From assembly GCA_036340235.1 (NCBI GenBank), contig JAYYZE010000002.1, positions 1 to 39,742 of the forward strand: a stretch of 39,742 nucleotides of DNA, in the 5' to 3' direction. A program made the translations under genes and the position numbers. The stretch is from GCA-2862585 sp036340235. GTDB taxonomy: Bacteria > Bacteroidota > Bacteroidia > Flavobacteriales > UBA7312. The notes under the pieces are model-generated. The model did no database searches, was not told the DNA's origin, and saw only the letters and a program-made list of their open reading frames with translations. Of the stretch, positions 24,374 through 33,336 are shown one piece after another; within the stretch, counting starts at the first letter, position 1; the number at the start of each line of letters is the position of its first letter.

Positions 24374-25604
24374 TGGAAAGAGTTTTAGGAATATTAATAT
24401 TAAAACTTTGAATTATTGGAACAAGTGAGGCAATAACCCCAACCAATAAGCCCAAAGGCAACAACCATAACTCTTCTGAAAGGAGTCCTAAAGAAGTGGA
24501 TTCCATTCCATACTTTTTGTCGATAAATAATGGCACCATAATTAGGGCCAAGCGACTTATGAGAACACCCAATATGGTGCCTAACAAAGATAAAATCAGC
24601 CCTTCTTGCAGTACAAGCTGAACAACCTGCCAACGACTTGCACCATGTACTCTCATTAACGCTAGTTCATAACGCCTTTTTTTCAACGAATTGTATAAGC
24701 TTATAAAAATGCTTAAACCGGAAACTAAAATGATAATTATGGCAATAATGTTTATACTTTGAATACCAAAACCAAGCAGACTTATCAATCGATTAATTTC
24801 GAAGGATGGCACCGCTGCTTGAAGGTTGGTGGTCTCGTTAATTTTTCTAGGCAATTGCAAAAGAGCTACGGGGCTTTTAAAGCTTATTAACATAGAAGTT
24901 ATCATCAATGGTTGGGAGTGGTGGTGGTCAGACTCATCATGTTGGTGATGATGATAAGGGTCATCACACTGGTGTTCTTCGTCATATCCATGGTTGTGCA
25001 CCTCCCATACGCTTTCTGTGTTTGTCAAAACAAGGTTATCTAACACTGTGTTAGAAGCTTCTAAAATACCCACAATGTAATAGATGTGGTCATCATGGGC
25101 ATGCCCTCCTTCTACTAGTCCGTGTGTGCCATAAAAAGTGTCTCCTAACTGTAATTGGTGAGCATCTGCCACAGTACTTCCCAGTACTACTTCTAGAGGA
25201 TAATTCCAAAGTTGGCCTTCTTTGAGAGTCCCTTGATAAAGCTCTACGTAGTCGTGAGTAGTTCCTACAATTCTAAAGCCATTATAGGAATCCCCAAAGG
25301 ACAGAGGAATAGCCGTCTCTACCATAGCATTTTCAGAAATAGCATTGGCTTCATCATAAGAAATATTTCCAGTTGGGTTGTCAATATGGTAAACAGAAGA
25401 TAAGATTAGCTGAAGTGGACTTCCTTTTGCTCCCACAACCATATCGATGCCTCTGAGGTTGCGCTGCAATTGTTGTTGGACTTGATTGTTTAACAAAAAC
25501 AGCAAAGAAATAATTCCAACACCAAAAGTCATGAGTAGTAGACTCAAAGAAGTGTTAAGAGGGCTACTTGTTATATTTTTCCAACTTAATTTAGCTATGG
25601 TCAT
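24366..25604 (-). CDS. MacB/LolC-type ABC permease with His-rich periplasmic loop
   Basis: 412-residue permease with the FtsX/MacB layout: one N-terminal membrane segment (about residues 18-38), a large external domain, then three membrane segments (about 282-304, 332-358, 378-400) framing the FtsX domain with ISLYNSLKKRRYELALMRVHGAS, the coupling-helix region. The external domain contains a remarkable His/Asp-rich stretch at about residues 201-232 (24909-25002), with HHH clusters and a Cys, most likely a metal-binding loop. It overlaps the ATPase by four bases and the DUF3299-like gene by eight. The likely job is metal (possibly zinc) transport or metal-dependent export; substrate unproven. 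Confidence 0.85.
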   Translation of the reverse strand: MTIAKLSWKNITSSPLNTSLSLLLMTFGVGIISLLFLLNNQVQQQLQRNLRGIDMVVGAKGSPLQLILSSVYHIDNPTGNISYDEANAISENAMVETAIPLSFGDSYNGFRIVGTTHDYVELYQGTLKEGQLWNYPLEVVLGSTVADAHQLQLGDTFYGTHGLVEGGHAHDDHIYYIVGILEASNTVLDNLVLTNTESVWEVHNHGYDEEHQCDDPYHHHQHDESDHHHSQPLMITSMLISFKSPVALLQLPRKINETTNLQAAVPSFEINRLISLLGFGIQSINIIAIIIILVSGLSIFISLYNSLKKRRYELALMRVHGASRWQVVQLVLQEGLILSLLGTILGVLISRLALIMVPLFIDKKYGMESTSLGLLSEELWLLPLGLLVGVIASLVPIIQSFNINIPKTLSNA

Positions 25605-26227
25605 AAGGTGATGGTATTATTAAATTGACGTTTTAGTCGATGATCGTGCGTGATAATTAAAAGCTGAGCGTTGTTGGAAGTGGCTTGTTCTTTTAACATT
25701 GCACAAATGGCCTCACAGTTTGTGTCATCTAAGCTTGCAGTGGGCTCGTCGGCCAAAATCAAAGAGGGGCGCTTAATCACGGCTAGCGCTATGGATGCTC
25801 TTTGCTGTTCCCCTTCACTCAGCTGGTCGGGTAGCTTGTTGGCTTTGTCTGCTAGACCCACTTTTTTTAGTAATTCAGATGCGTAGGCTTTATTTGGCTT
25901 GTTTTTAGACAGGTGAAGCGAAAGCAGTAAATTCTGCATAATGGACAAATTTCTAACAAAATAAGGTCTTTGGAATACCATGCCTATATGCTTGCCCCTA
26001 AATTGATCTAATTCTTTTGAGGGCAGGTCGTTCAAATGAGTCCCGTTGATAACAATTGTTCCAGAAAGAGGCGGTAACAAACCTGCTAGAATTTGTATTA
26101 AAGTGGTTTTTCCCACTCCTGACTCTCCTAACACCAACAAATTTTCACCAACTTGTAAATGAATATTAGGAAAAGACAGTGTTTCGGTGCCATCATAGGA
26201 ATAGCGAACAGATTCGGTCTTAAGCAT
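25601..26227 (-). CDS. ABC transporter ATPase (LolD/MacB type)
   Basis: A 208-residue ATP-binding subunit with Walker A GESGVGKTTL (about residues 34-43), Q-loop FQRPYFVRNL, signature LSEGEQQRAS and Walker B LILADEPTASLD, followed by the H-loop ITHDH. Short, single-domain, and typical of ATPases paired with FtsX-like permeases. First gene of a three-gene operon with the His-rich permease and the DUF3299-like protein, probably from the TAAATTTG box at 26264-26271 (minus). Confidence 0.93.
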   Translation of the reverse strand: MLKTESVRYSYDGTETLSFPNIHLQVGENLLVLGESGVGKTTLIQILAGLLPPLSGTIVINGTHLNDLPSKELDQFRGKHIGMVFQRPYFVRNLSIMQNLLLSLHLSKNKPNKAYASELLKKVGLADKANKLPDQLSEGEQQRASIALAVIKRPSLILADEPTASLDDTNCEAICAMLKEQATSNNAQLLIITHDHRLKRQFNNTITL

Positions 26228-26263
26228 CTTCTAACTTTATAAAGTATTTTATTATTTGCTAAG

Positions 26264-26271
26264 CAAATTTA
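26264..26271 (-). promoter_or_regulatory. -7 box of the ABC operon
   Basis: TAAATTTG on the minus strand, 36 bases before the ATPase ATG. It fits TAnnTTTG. Confidence 0.5.
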
Positions 26272-26303
26272 AGCAATCGATATTATTTTGAATGGTGTGG
26301 GGG

Positions 26304-27794
26304 TTAAAAATCTAAGGAATTAAGAAAGTTTTCTGCAACGCTCATGTGAATTTCTTTCTTCTCAGGAGGCATTTTGTCTAATAAGGTAATCATAAACTTC
26401 ATTCGAATATTTTTAATAAATATGGGTCTGTTTTGCTCAACAAAACGCCAATAGAGAGCATCCCAAATACGTTGCCACTCTCCATTTGGGTAATTACTCA
26501 TCTTGTTAATGTAATTACTACTGCTGATATAAGGTTTAGTGGCCATTAAGCCTCCATCAGCAAATTGACTCATTCCATACACATTGGGAACCATAACCCA
26601 GTCATAGGCATCAATAAACAACTCCATAAACCACCGGTACACTTCATCTGGGTGAAACTCACAAAGTAGCATAAAGTTCCCTACAACCATCAATCGTTCA
26701 ATGTGATGAGCATAAGCAGTTTTGTTTACCTTTTTAATAACGTCATCAAGCGGTAAGATGCCGGTTTCTCCCGAATAAAAAGATGGAGGTATTTTTCGAT
26801 GGTAACCAAAGTAATTGGTTGTTCTTTCTTGGCTACCCTTTACATGGTAAATACCTCTAATAAATTCTCTCCATCCTATTATCTGCCGAACAAATCCCTC
26901 TAGAGAGTTTAAAGGAACAGAATCGACATATGTAATGCACTCATCAATAACTTCTTGTGGCGTTATTAATCCGTTATTGAGCATAGGAGATAAAACGCTA
27001 TGGTTCAAAAAGTGTTGACCTTGCACTATGGCATCCTCATAAACCCCAAAGTCCGCAAATCGTTGATCTAGAAAAGCCGTCAGCCAGTGCTTTGCTGTTT
27101 CGTGTGAATGTGGGTAGAGAGGCTGTGTTGGTAAGTCACCTGGATTGTCCGCAAAATGTTGGCTGATATATTCTACCGCTTCATAAAAATACGAATCACT
27201 AGCCACCGTTGGGATTGGCGGTGGTATTTTATCTTTTGGGTATTTTTTTCTATTATCAACATCAAAACTCCATTTCCCCCCTAATGGGCCTTTACTTTCG
27301 TTGAGTAACAGTTGACGTTTTTGTCGCTGATCAATATAAAATGAGGTGTGAAAAAACTTCTTTTTGTTAGCTTTAAAAAACGAGGATAGTTCGCTTTGAG
27401 TATTTAAAAATGATGGGCTTGGGGTGCTTTCCAGTAAGATGTTTTCTTTTTGTGCCGTTTGCTTTAGTCGTCGTTGTAAATAATTATCTTCCGTCTGTAA
27501 TGTGTGTATTTTAGAAAACCCTAACGTTTTTAAATGGGGAATAAGATGACGAACATCAGCGGTTTTTTCGTGATATGACACGTAGTTGACTTGACACCCT
27601 TTTTTGGATAAAAAATCGGTGTAGAATTTCATAGAGCTTCTATGGTAAACGAGCTTGTGTTTGTGAAACTTGTATTGACTAAAATAAAGGGGTTCTTCTA
27701 TTATAAAAAAGGGGGCGTCGTATTCCAAAAGAGGATTTTGCTCAAAAAGTTGGTGTGGAAACACAATTAGAGCTTGGGAATTATACTTATTCAT
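26304..27794 (-). CDS. PhrB-like photolyase/cryptochrome-related protein without the Fe-S cysteines
   Basis: A 496-residue protein of the deoxyribodipyrimidine photolyase-related (PhrB/CryPro) family. An N-terminal Rossmann-like domain (about residues 5-125) is followed by the FAD-binding helical domain with GFVRQIIGWREFIRGIY, AHHIERLMVVGNFMLL, DAYDWVMVPNVYGMSQFADG and KPYISSSNYINKM. In classical members a loop after the NYIN(K/R)M segment carries Cys ligands of a [4Fe-4S] cluster. Here that loop reads SNYPNGEWQRIWDALYWRF with no Cys, so the cluster is probably absent. The protein may still repair (6-4) photoproducts or sense light. It follows the FAD-domain gene after eight bases. Confidence 0.85.
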   Translation of the reverse strand: MNKYNSQALIVFPHQLFEQNPLLEYDAPFFIIEEPLYFSQYKFHKHKLVYHRSSMKFYTDFLSKKGCQVNYVSYHEKTADVRHLIPHLKTLGFSKIHTLQTEDNYLQRRLKQTAQKENILLESTPSPSFLNTQSELSSFFKANKKKFFHTSFYIDQRQKRQLLLNESKGPLGGKWSFDVDNRKKYPKDKIPPPIPTVASDSYFYEAVEYISQHFADNPGDLPTQPLYPHSHETAKHWLTAFLDQRFADFGVYEDAIVQGQHFLNHSVLSPMLNNGLITPQEVIDECITYVDSVPLNSLEGFVRQIIGWREFIRGIYHVKGSQERTTNYFGYHRKIPPSFYSGETGILPLDDVIKKVNKTAYAHHIERLMVVGNFMLLCEFHPDEVYRWFMELFIDAYDWVMVPNVYGMSQFADGGLMATKPYISSSNYINKMSNYPNGEWQRIWDALYWRFVEQNRPIFIKNIRMKFMITLLDKMPPEKKEIHMSVAENFLNSLDF

Positions 27795-27802
27795 ACTTGT
27801 TG

Positions 27803-28882
27803 TTATTTTATGTTTAACTCTTTTTTAGCCCTCTTCCAAAATGCAAAAAATGAAGGATAATAACCCTGGACGCTTGTCAGCCAATCCCTTTGATCTTGTA
27901 GGCCTTCAAAGTGTGTGTTTAGTGGGTGTTCTTTGAAGTAAATCGTATTGTTAAATCCTTCTGTGAGCTCAGAAAACTCGCCTACATAAATTTGTATATC
28001 GTCAATGTTTTGGGCTAATGATAACATAAAATCTAAGGGGCGTTGACCAATAGGATAAGTTTTAAACACACTGGGTTCGAGTAATAAAACGCGTTGACAC
28101 GCCTCATCTTTTCGCCACATTGGATCTAAATTATAGTACGTGTAAATACAAAGCGGAAGGCTTTGGTCTAATTGAATGGCTGGCGTTTGTGGCAGTGGCG
28201 TAACCCATTGACCCTCATGTATGTCGTGCAGGTGGTTAGGCGTGGGCAATTGTGACAGTGATTCGTAGTCTGTATCTAAAAAAGAGTGTCGCTGTTGGCT
28301 GCGCGTGTACTTGTTTATGTTTTCTTGATTAGCAATGTATTTTTTGCGACTATTTGCTCCACACACCCACTGCCAGCTTAAGGCATTGGACCCCCAATCG
28401 CCATCGATTAAATGATAGTACATCCATTGAGCAGGCACTTTCCAGTGGCTTTTGGCAATATTACAGGCCAATGCTGCCAAATACATTCTAAGATGATTGT
28501 GCATGTAGCCAGTGTCGTACAATGTATTGATGGCTTGATCAATCGCTATTATACCGCTTTTAGCGTCTACTATCTGTTTAGAAATACCGAAATTATCAAC
28601 TTCTTGTTGCGTTTGCTTAATAGCAATATTGATGTCTTTTTCCTGCCAAATACGTTGCCAATAATCGCGCCATGCTAATTCTTGAATAAACTTCTCTATG
28701 CGATAGGGATTAAACCCCCTATCCATACAACTGTCATAAACCTGTTTAGTGGACAAAACACCTCTTGAAATATAAGGCGATAAATAAGTGACGGCCCCAT
28801 CTAAAAAGTTACGACTTTTGGCGTATTCCATGGGGCGTATTTTTGCTAATTTTTCTAATATGTCTGAATAGATTGTGGTCAT
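27803..28882 (-). CDS. Photolyase FAD-domain protein with a C-terminal alpha/beta domain (rearranged architecture)
   Basis: A 359-residue protein. Residues 1-220 match the FAD-binding domain of photolyases and cryptochromes: LSPYISRGVLSTKQVY, FIQELAWRDYWQRIW, TGYMHNHLRMYLAALACN, DWGSNALSWQWVCG and NQENINKYT. The N-terminal antenna (alpha/beta) domain normally before it is missing. Instead the last 130 residues contain an alpha/beta-looking segment (RVLLLEPSVFKTYP, then a helix, then IQIYVGEFSEL). This suggests a domain order swap. The start is the ATG at 28882, 12 bases from a large inverted repeat that overlaps the promoter. Probably light-dependent repair or sensing together with the PhrB-like gene. 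Confidence 0.85.
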   Translation of the reverse strand: MTTIYSDILEKLAKIRPMEYAKSRNFLDGAVTYLSPYISRGVLSTKQVYDSCMDRGFNPYRIEKFIQELAWRDYWQRIWQEKDINIAIKQTQQEVDNFGISKQIVDAKSGIIAIDQAINTLYDTGYMHNHLRMYLAALACNIAKSHWKVPAQWMYYHLIDGDWGSNALSWQWVCGANSRKKYIANQENINKYTRSQQRHSFLDTDYESLSQLPTPNHLHDIHEGQWVTPLPQTPAIQLDQSLPLCIYTYYNLDPMWRKDEACQRVLLLEPSVFKTYPIGQRPLDFMLSLAQNIDDIQIYVGEFSELTEGFNNTIYFKEHPLNTHFEGLQDQRDWLTSVQGYYPSFFAFWKRAKKELNIK

Positions 28883-28893
28883 AACAATATTTT

Positions 28894-28925
28894 TTGTATA
28901 ACAAAACGAAATAAAAGTTATACAA
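28894..28925 (-). promoter_or_regulatory. Inverted-repeat operator over the photolyase promoter
   Basis: TTGTATAAC (28894-28902) and GTTATACAA (28917-28925) form perfect 9-bp arms with a 14-bp centre. The outer arm overlaps the -7 box (28923-28930), so a bound regulator would block transcription. The pattern resembles sites of MerR-type light regulators (LitR/CarH/PplR1), inferred from recall. Confidence 0.65.
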
Positions 28926-28930
28926 ATATA
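28923..28930 (-). promoter_or_regulatory. -7 box of the photolyase operon
   Basis: TATATTTG on the minus strand, a full TAnnTTTG match, 40 bases before the ATG at 28882. It is overlapped by the first arm of the inverted repeat. Confidence 0.55.
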
Positions 28931-29011
28931 GAGTTATTAGGGATTTAAACATTTAAATTTGGAGGGTTTTATTTTCAAATCAACCTTTTTTAATAATTTT
29001 TGAATTTTAGA

Positions 29012-29019
29012 TACCTTTG
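29012..29019 (+). promoter_or_regulatory. -7 box of the first large surface-protein gene
   Basis: TACCTTTG, 23 bases before the TTG start at 29043. A -33 motif is not clear. Confidence 0.5.
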
Positions 29020-29042
29020 TTAGATACTTTAACACTATTTCA

Positions 29043-32000
29043 TTGATTAGACTGCTAATTATTTTGTGCGTAGTTTTTTTTTGTTCGACTCAGTCGACAC
29101 ATGCTCAAGGGCTTGACTATGTGAAAAATAATGGTCAGTGGTCCCCTAATATACTTTTCAAAAGTAATATTCCTAGTGGTACACTTTTTTTAGAAAAAAA
29201 TAGTCTAACATTCAAGTTTTTTGACGGTGAAGCCATATACAAGCATCACCATCAAGTTCAAAAGGAATCTGACGCTTTGTTTGAATCCTATGCCTATAAA
29301 CTTCAATTTTTAAATGCTAATTTATCTTCTTATGTTGAGGGCAGGTCTAAAAAACGTGCTTACCACAACTATTTTATATCAAACGATAGCACAAAATGGC
29401 AGTCTGACGTTCCGCTTTATTCAGAGGTGGTTATTCAATCAATATATGATAACATTGACTTAAGGCTGACCTCTAAAGACAGCGATTTTAAGTATGATTT
29501 TATCATTTCTCCTGGGGGGGAGGTAAGTGATGTTTTGTTGAAATATCACTCCGTAGTGCCAAGAATGTCACATGGGCATTTGATATTTGATTTAGGCTTT
29601 GGAACGATTGTTGAAACTAGCCCTTTTGCCTACCAAACTATTGGCGGGGACACTGTTGAGGTAGCATGTGAATTTCGAATAAACGACGAAACGGTTTCGT
29701 TCTACCTTCCGAATAACTATGACCCTTCTTTTCCACTAATTATTGATCCTGTTTTGATTTCCTCTACATTGAATGGTTCATCAACGAGTACCGTGTGGGC
29801 GCATACCGCGACATATGATCTTAACGAAAATATTTTTTCAGGAGGTCGTAGTTTTGGCATTGGGTATCCAACAATATTAGGTGCTTTTCAAGAAAATTTC
29901 AATGGTGGGGAATATGACATAGGCATAACAAAATTCAACCCAGACGGATCAGATTTACTTTGGGCCTCATATCTGGGGGGCAGTTCCAATGATGCTCCCC
30001 ATAGTTTAATAACTGACAATGATGGTAACCTCTATTTATATGGAAGTTCTAATTCTATTGACTTCCCGTGTAGCCAAAATGCCTACAGTAATTCTGTTAG
30101 CGGAGGATATGACATCATAATAACACAACTTAGTAGCGACGGAACAACTATTTTGGGCTCTTCCTATGTTGGTGGAGGGGCGAATGATGGTATAAATATT
30201 ATCAACTATAACTATGATGATTCTTATAGAGGTGAGATTTACCTAGATTACGAAAACAACATCTACATCTCAAGTTTTTCTTCCTCCAATGATTTTCCCA
30301 CTTCAGTAAATGCCTACCAAAGTTCAATTGCTGGAGGGCAAGATGCCGTTGTGTTTAAACTAAACAATAACTTGTCTAATCTAATTTGGTCGACTTATCT
30401 TGGCTCAACCGGCAATGATGCTGGCTATGGGTTAAGGGTAAATGAAAACTTGGAAACCTATGTTACGGGGACGGCAGCAGATGGCTTTCCTATGGCTAAT
30501 ATTGCTAATGTCAACACATTTAACGGGGGAGAGTATGATGGTTTCGTTGTAAAAATTAATGAAATGGGTACTGATTTATTAACTAGCCGTTATTTTGGAT
30601 CTTCGTCTCTTGATCAAAGTTTTTTTATTGACATTGATGTGGATGGAGATGTTTATATTTCTGGACAAAATTTAGGCAATATACCAATAACACCAGGATA
30701 TTACGGCAACGATAATAGTAGTCAGTTTTTAGCAAAATTCGACCAATACTTAGACCAAGTTATTTGGCAAACAACCATTGGTTCTGGAAATCAATTTAAC
30801 CACGATTTTGTGCCCACAGCCTTTATGGTAGATGTGTGCAAAGGCATTTATTTATCGGGACATGGGGGGCTTAATAGTATTCCCAACTTATACACAACAT
30901 CAGACGCCTTTTATACTTCGGGTAGTTTTTATTTGATGGTACTTGACCCTGATGCGACTGAAGTAAAATTTGCTTCTCATTATACGGGTAATCACGTAGA
31001 TGGTGGTACCAGTCGCTTCGATCCACAAGGAAAAATTTATCAAGCAGTGTGCTCATGCGGATTTCTAGCTGATGGGGTGATGGCTACCACTCCCAACGCA
31101 TACAGTACGGTACAAACAACTGCTTGCGATATTGGTGTTTTTAAAATTGATTTTGAATCTGAAGGCGTGAACTCAGTAGCTAATTTTGTTGTTGACAACA
31201 ACAATTGGTGTCAACCTGTTGAGGTTACCTTTGAAAATCTTAGTAATGGGGTGTCTTATCTTTGGAATTTTGGAGATGATTCGTTATCAACCACTACCAG
31301 CCCCTCTTACACTTATGATGAAGCTGGAACATACGTTGTTTCACTTATTTCGATAGATTCTACCACATGTAATATTTCCGACACGGCCTTTTTTGAACTA
31401 AATGTATTAGAATCATCGAGTGGAATAAAACAACAAACAAGCTGTGATTCTTTCACTTGGATTGATGGCAACACCTACACCTCTTCTAACAATACCGCTA
31501 CGCACATTCTTACAAATAGCTTGGGGTGCGATTCGTTGGTTACACTAGACTTAACCATACTGAACTCATCCGACAGTACTGATACGCAAATCCACTGTAA
31601 TAGCTACACCTGGATTGATGGTAACACCTACACCTCTTCCAACAATACAGCCACACACATTCTTACCAATAGCGTGGGCTGTGATTCGTTGGTCACCTTA
31701 GACCTAACCATACTGAGCTCATCCACTGGAACAGATGCCCAAATCCATTGCGACAGCTATACGTGGATAGACGGCAACACCTACACCTCTTCCAACAATA
31801 CAGCCACACACATTCTTACCAATAGCGTAGGATGTGATTCGTTGGTCACCTTAGACCTAACCATATTGAGCTCATCCACTGGAACAGATGCCCAAATCCA
31901 TTGCGACAGCTACACCTGGATAGATGGCAATACCTACTCCTTTTCCAACAATACCGCCACACACATGCTCACCAATAGCGTAGGGTGTGATTCGTTGGTC

Positions 32001-33215
32001 ACTTTAGACTTAATCATACTAAATTCATCCGACAGCACAGACGCGCAAATTCACTGCAATAGCTACACTTGGATTGATGGCAACACCTACACTTCTTCCA
32101 ACAATACGGCTACCATTATATTTACCAACAGCGTAGGGTGTGATTCATTGGTCTCTTTAGATTTAACCATACTAAACACAACCACAGGTGTTGACACTCA
32201 AACTCACTGCGACAGCTACACCTGGATTGATGGCAACACCTACACCTCTTCCAACAATACGGCTACACACATTCTTAGCAATAGTGTGGGGTGTGACTCT
32301 ATTGTTACTCTTAATTTAATTATTAATAATTCTAATACTGGAACAGATGCCATAATACATTGCAACTCTTACGTTTGGATTGATGGAAACACATACATAT
32401 CATCTAATAATACAGCTACTTACACACTAAACAATAGCCAGGGTTGTGATTCTGTTGTCTTACTAGACCTGACTATTTTGTATTCTTCCACAGGAGTTGA
32501 TACTCAGGTGCATTGTGATGAATATACGTGGATAAATGGACGAACTTACACATCATCCAACAACACAGCTGAATTTGTGTTGAATAACAGCATTGGTTGT
32601 GACTCCATTGTCACATTGGATTTGATTATTAATTATTCCGATTCTGTAATTGAAAGTCATCGTGCCTGTCAGCGTTTTTACTGGTCAATTAATGGGGTAG
32701 AATACACCCAATCGGGTAGCTATACAATTGATTCCGTTAATGATTTCGGTTGCTCATATTTTGGAAGACTTGATTTAGAAATTATTGAGCCCACTTTTGT
32801 GGATGATTACGTCAGCTCTTGCGGAAGATACTACTGGCAAAAAAGTGGCGATTATTATCAGCAGTCTGGCGTCTATACAACAATATTGGACGGAGCCCCT
32901 TTGTGCGACACAACAGCTACTTTATATTTAAATATAGAATCTAATTCATTTTTTATTCCAAATACCTTTACGCCAAATGAGGACAGAAAAAATGAAGTGT
33001 TTAAAATGTACAGTAAAAACACTATTCAGAATTTTGAAATGTGGGTGTTTAACCGATGGGGGCAAGAGCTATTTTATTCGACCGATATTAATAGCGGTTG
33101 GAACGGAATGTTTAAGGGGCAAATGTCCGCCATCGGCGTTTACGCTTACATGTTTAAATTTAACTGCTCTGACGAATCTTTTGTTGAGGTAGGCACTTTT
33201 ACTCTAATTAGGTAA
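29043..33215 (+). CDS. T9SS-sorted surface protein: DUF7948, SBBP propeller, PKD, 51-aa repeats, CHU_C domain
   Basis: 1390-residue exported protein. The signal peptide ends about residue 21 (QSTHAQ). Residues about 22-235 match DUF7948 (YVKNNGQWSPNILF at the start). Residues about 240-700 hold SBBP-type propeller repeats (WASYLGGSSNDAPHSL and similar). A PKD domain follows at about 712-796 (YLWNFGDDS), then nine 153-bp units (801-1259) with two Cys each, a tenth divergent unit, and a C-terminal CHU_C-type domain at about 1301-1390 (FIPNTFTPNEDRKNEVF, FNRWGQELF). CHU_C domains are the type B T9SS sorting signals, so it is probably carried to the cell surface. The start is TTG; no ATG lies near. 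Probably an adhesin or matrix protein; ligand unknown. Confidence 0.88.
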   Translation: MIRLLIILCVVFFCSTQSTHAQGLDYVKNNGQWSPNILFKSNIPSGTLFLEKNSLTFKFFDGEAIYKHHHQVQKESDALFESYAYKLQFLNANLSSYVEGRSKKRAYHNYFISNDSTKWQSDVPLYSEVVIQSIYDNIDLRLTSKDSDFKYDFIISPGGEVSDVLLKYHSVVPRMSHGHLIFDLGFGTIVETSPFAYQTIGGDTVEVACEFRINDETVSFYLPNNYDPSFPLIIDPVLISSTLNGSSTSTVWAHTATYDLNENIFSGGRSFGIGYPTILGAFQENFNGGEYDIGITKFNPDGSDLLWASYLGGSSNDAPHSLITDNDGNLYLYGSSNSIDFPCSQNAYSNSVSGGYDIIITQLSSDGTTILGSSYVGGGANDGINIINYNYDDSYRGEIYLDYENNIYISSFSSSNDFPTSVNAYQSSIAGGQDAVVFKLNNNLSNLIWSTYLGSTGNDAGYGLRVNENLETYVTGTAADGFPMANIANVNTFNGGEYDGFVVKINEMGTDLLTSRYFGSSSLDQSFFIDIDVDGDVYISGQNLGNIPITPGYYGNDNSSQFLAKFDQYLDQVIWQTTIGSGNQFNHDFVPTAFMVDVCKGIYLSGHGGLNSIPNLYTTSDAFYTSGSFYLMVLDPDATEVKFASHYTGNHVDGGTSRFDPQGKIYQAVCSCGFLADGVMATTPNAYSTVQTTACDIGVFKIDFESEGVNSVANFVVDNNNWCQPVEVTFENLSNGVSYLWNFGDDSLSTTTSPSYTYDEAGTYVVSLISIDSTTCNISDTAFFELNVLESSSGIKQQTSCDSFTWIDGNTYTSSNNTATHILTNSLGCDSLVTLDLTILNSSDSTDTQIHCNSYTWIDGNTYTSSNNTATHILTNSVGCDSLVTLDLTILSSSTGTDAQIHCDSYTWIDGNTYTSSNNTATHILTNSVGCDSLVTLDLTILSSSTGTDAQIHCDSYTWIDGNTYSFSNNTATHMLTNSVGCDSLVTLDLIILNSSDSTDAQIHCNSYTWIDGNTYTSSNNTATIIFTNSVGCDSLVSLDLTILNTTTGVDTQTHCDSYTWIDGNTYTSSNNTATHILSNSVGCDSIVTLNLIINNSNTGTDAIIHCNSYVWIDGNTYISSNNTATYTLNNSQGCDSVVLLDLTILYSSTGVDTQVHCDEYTWINGRTYTSSNNTAEFVLNNSIGCDSIVTLDLIINYSDSVIESHRACQRFYWSINGVEYTQSGSYTIDSVNDFGCSYFGRLDLEIIEPTFVDDYVSSCGRYYWQKSGDYYQQSGVYTTILDGAPLCDTTATLYLNIESNSFFIPNTFTPNEDRKNEVFKMYSKNTIQNFEMWVFNRWGQELFYSTDINSGWNGMFKGQMSAIGVYAYMFKFNCSDESFVEVGTFTLIR
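31443..32819 (+). repeat. Nine 153-bp tandem coding repeats in the first surface protein
   Basis: Counted Cys to Cys, each unit is exactly 153 bp (51 residues). The consensus is HCDSYTWIDGNTYTSSNN, then NTATHILTNSVGCDS, then a VTLDLTIL strand and a Ser/Thr-rich linker. The first and second Cys are 28 residues apart and probably form a disulfide. Units 1-8 are strongly alike; unit 9 is divergent. Units 2 and 3 are almost identical even at third positions, showing recent duplication or conversion. Confidence 0.9.
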
Positions 33216-33336
33216 GCGACACTTAATTCAATGTATTAGTTTAGCTCAATGTTATTTTTACGACTGACAAATTGTTAAAAACATGTTAATTTCTATAAAT
33301 TTAGTTAATTTGCAAGCTTAACAAGTTTATATTGAT

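Noticed and set aside
33216..33336. Terminator between the two giant genes
   Set aside because: No stable hairpin with a T-run was visible, so co-transcription cannot be excluded.
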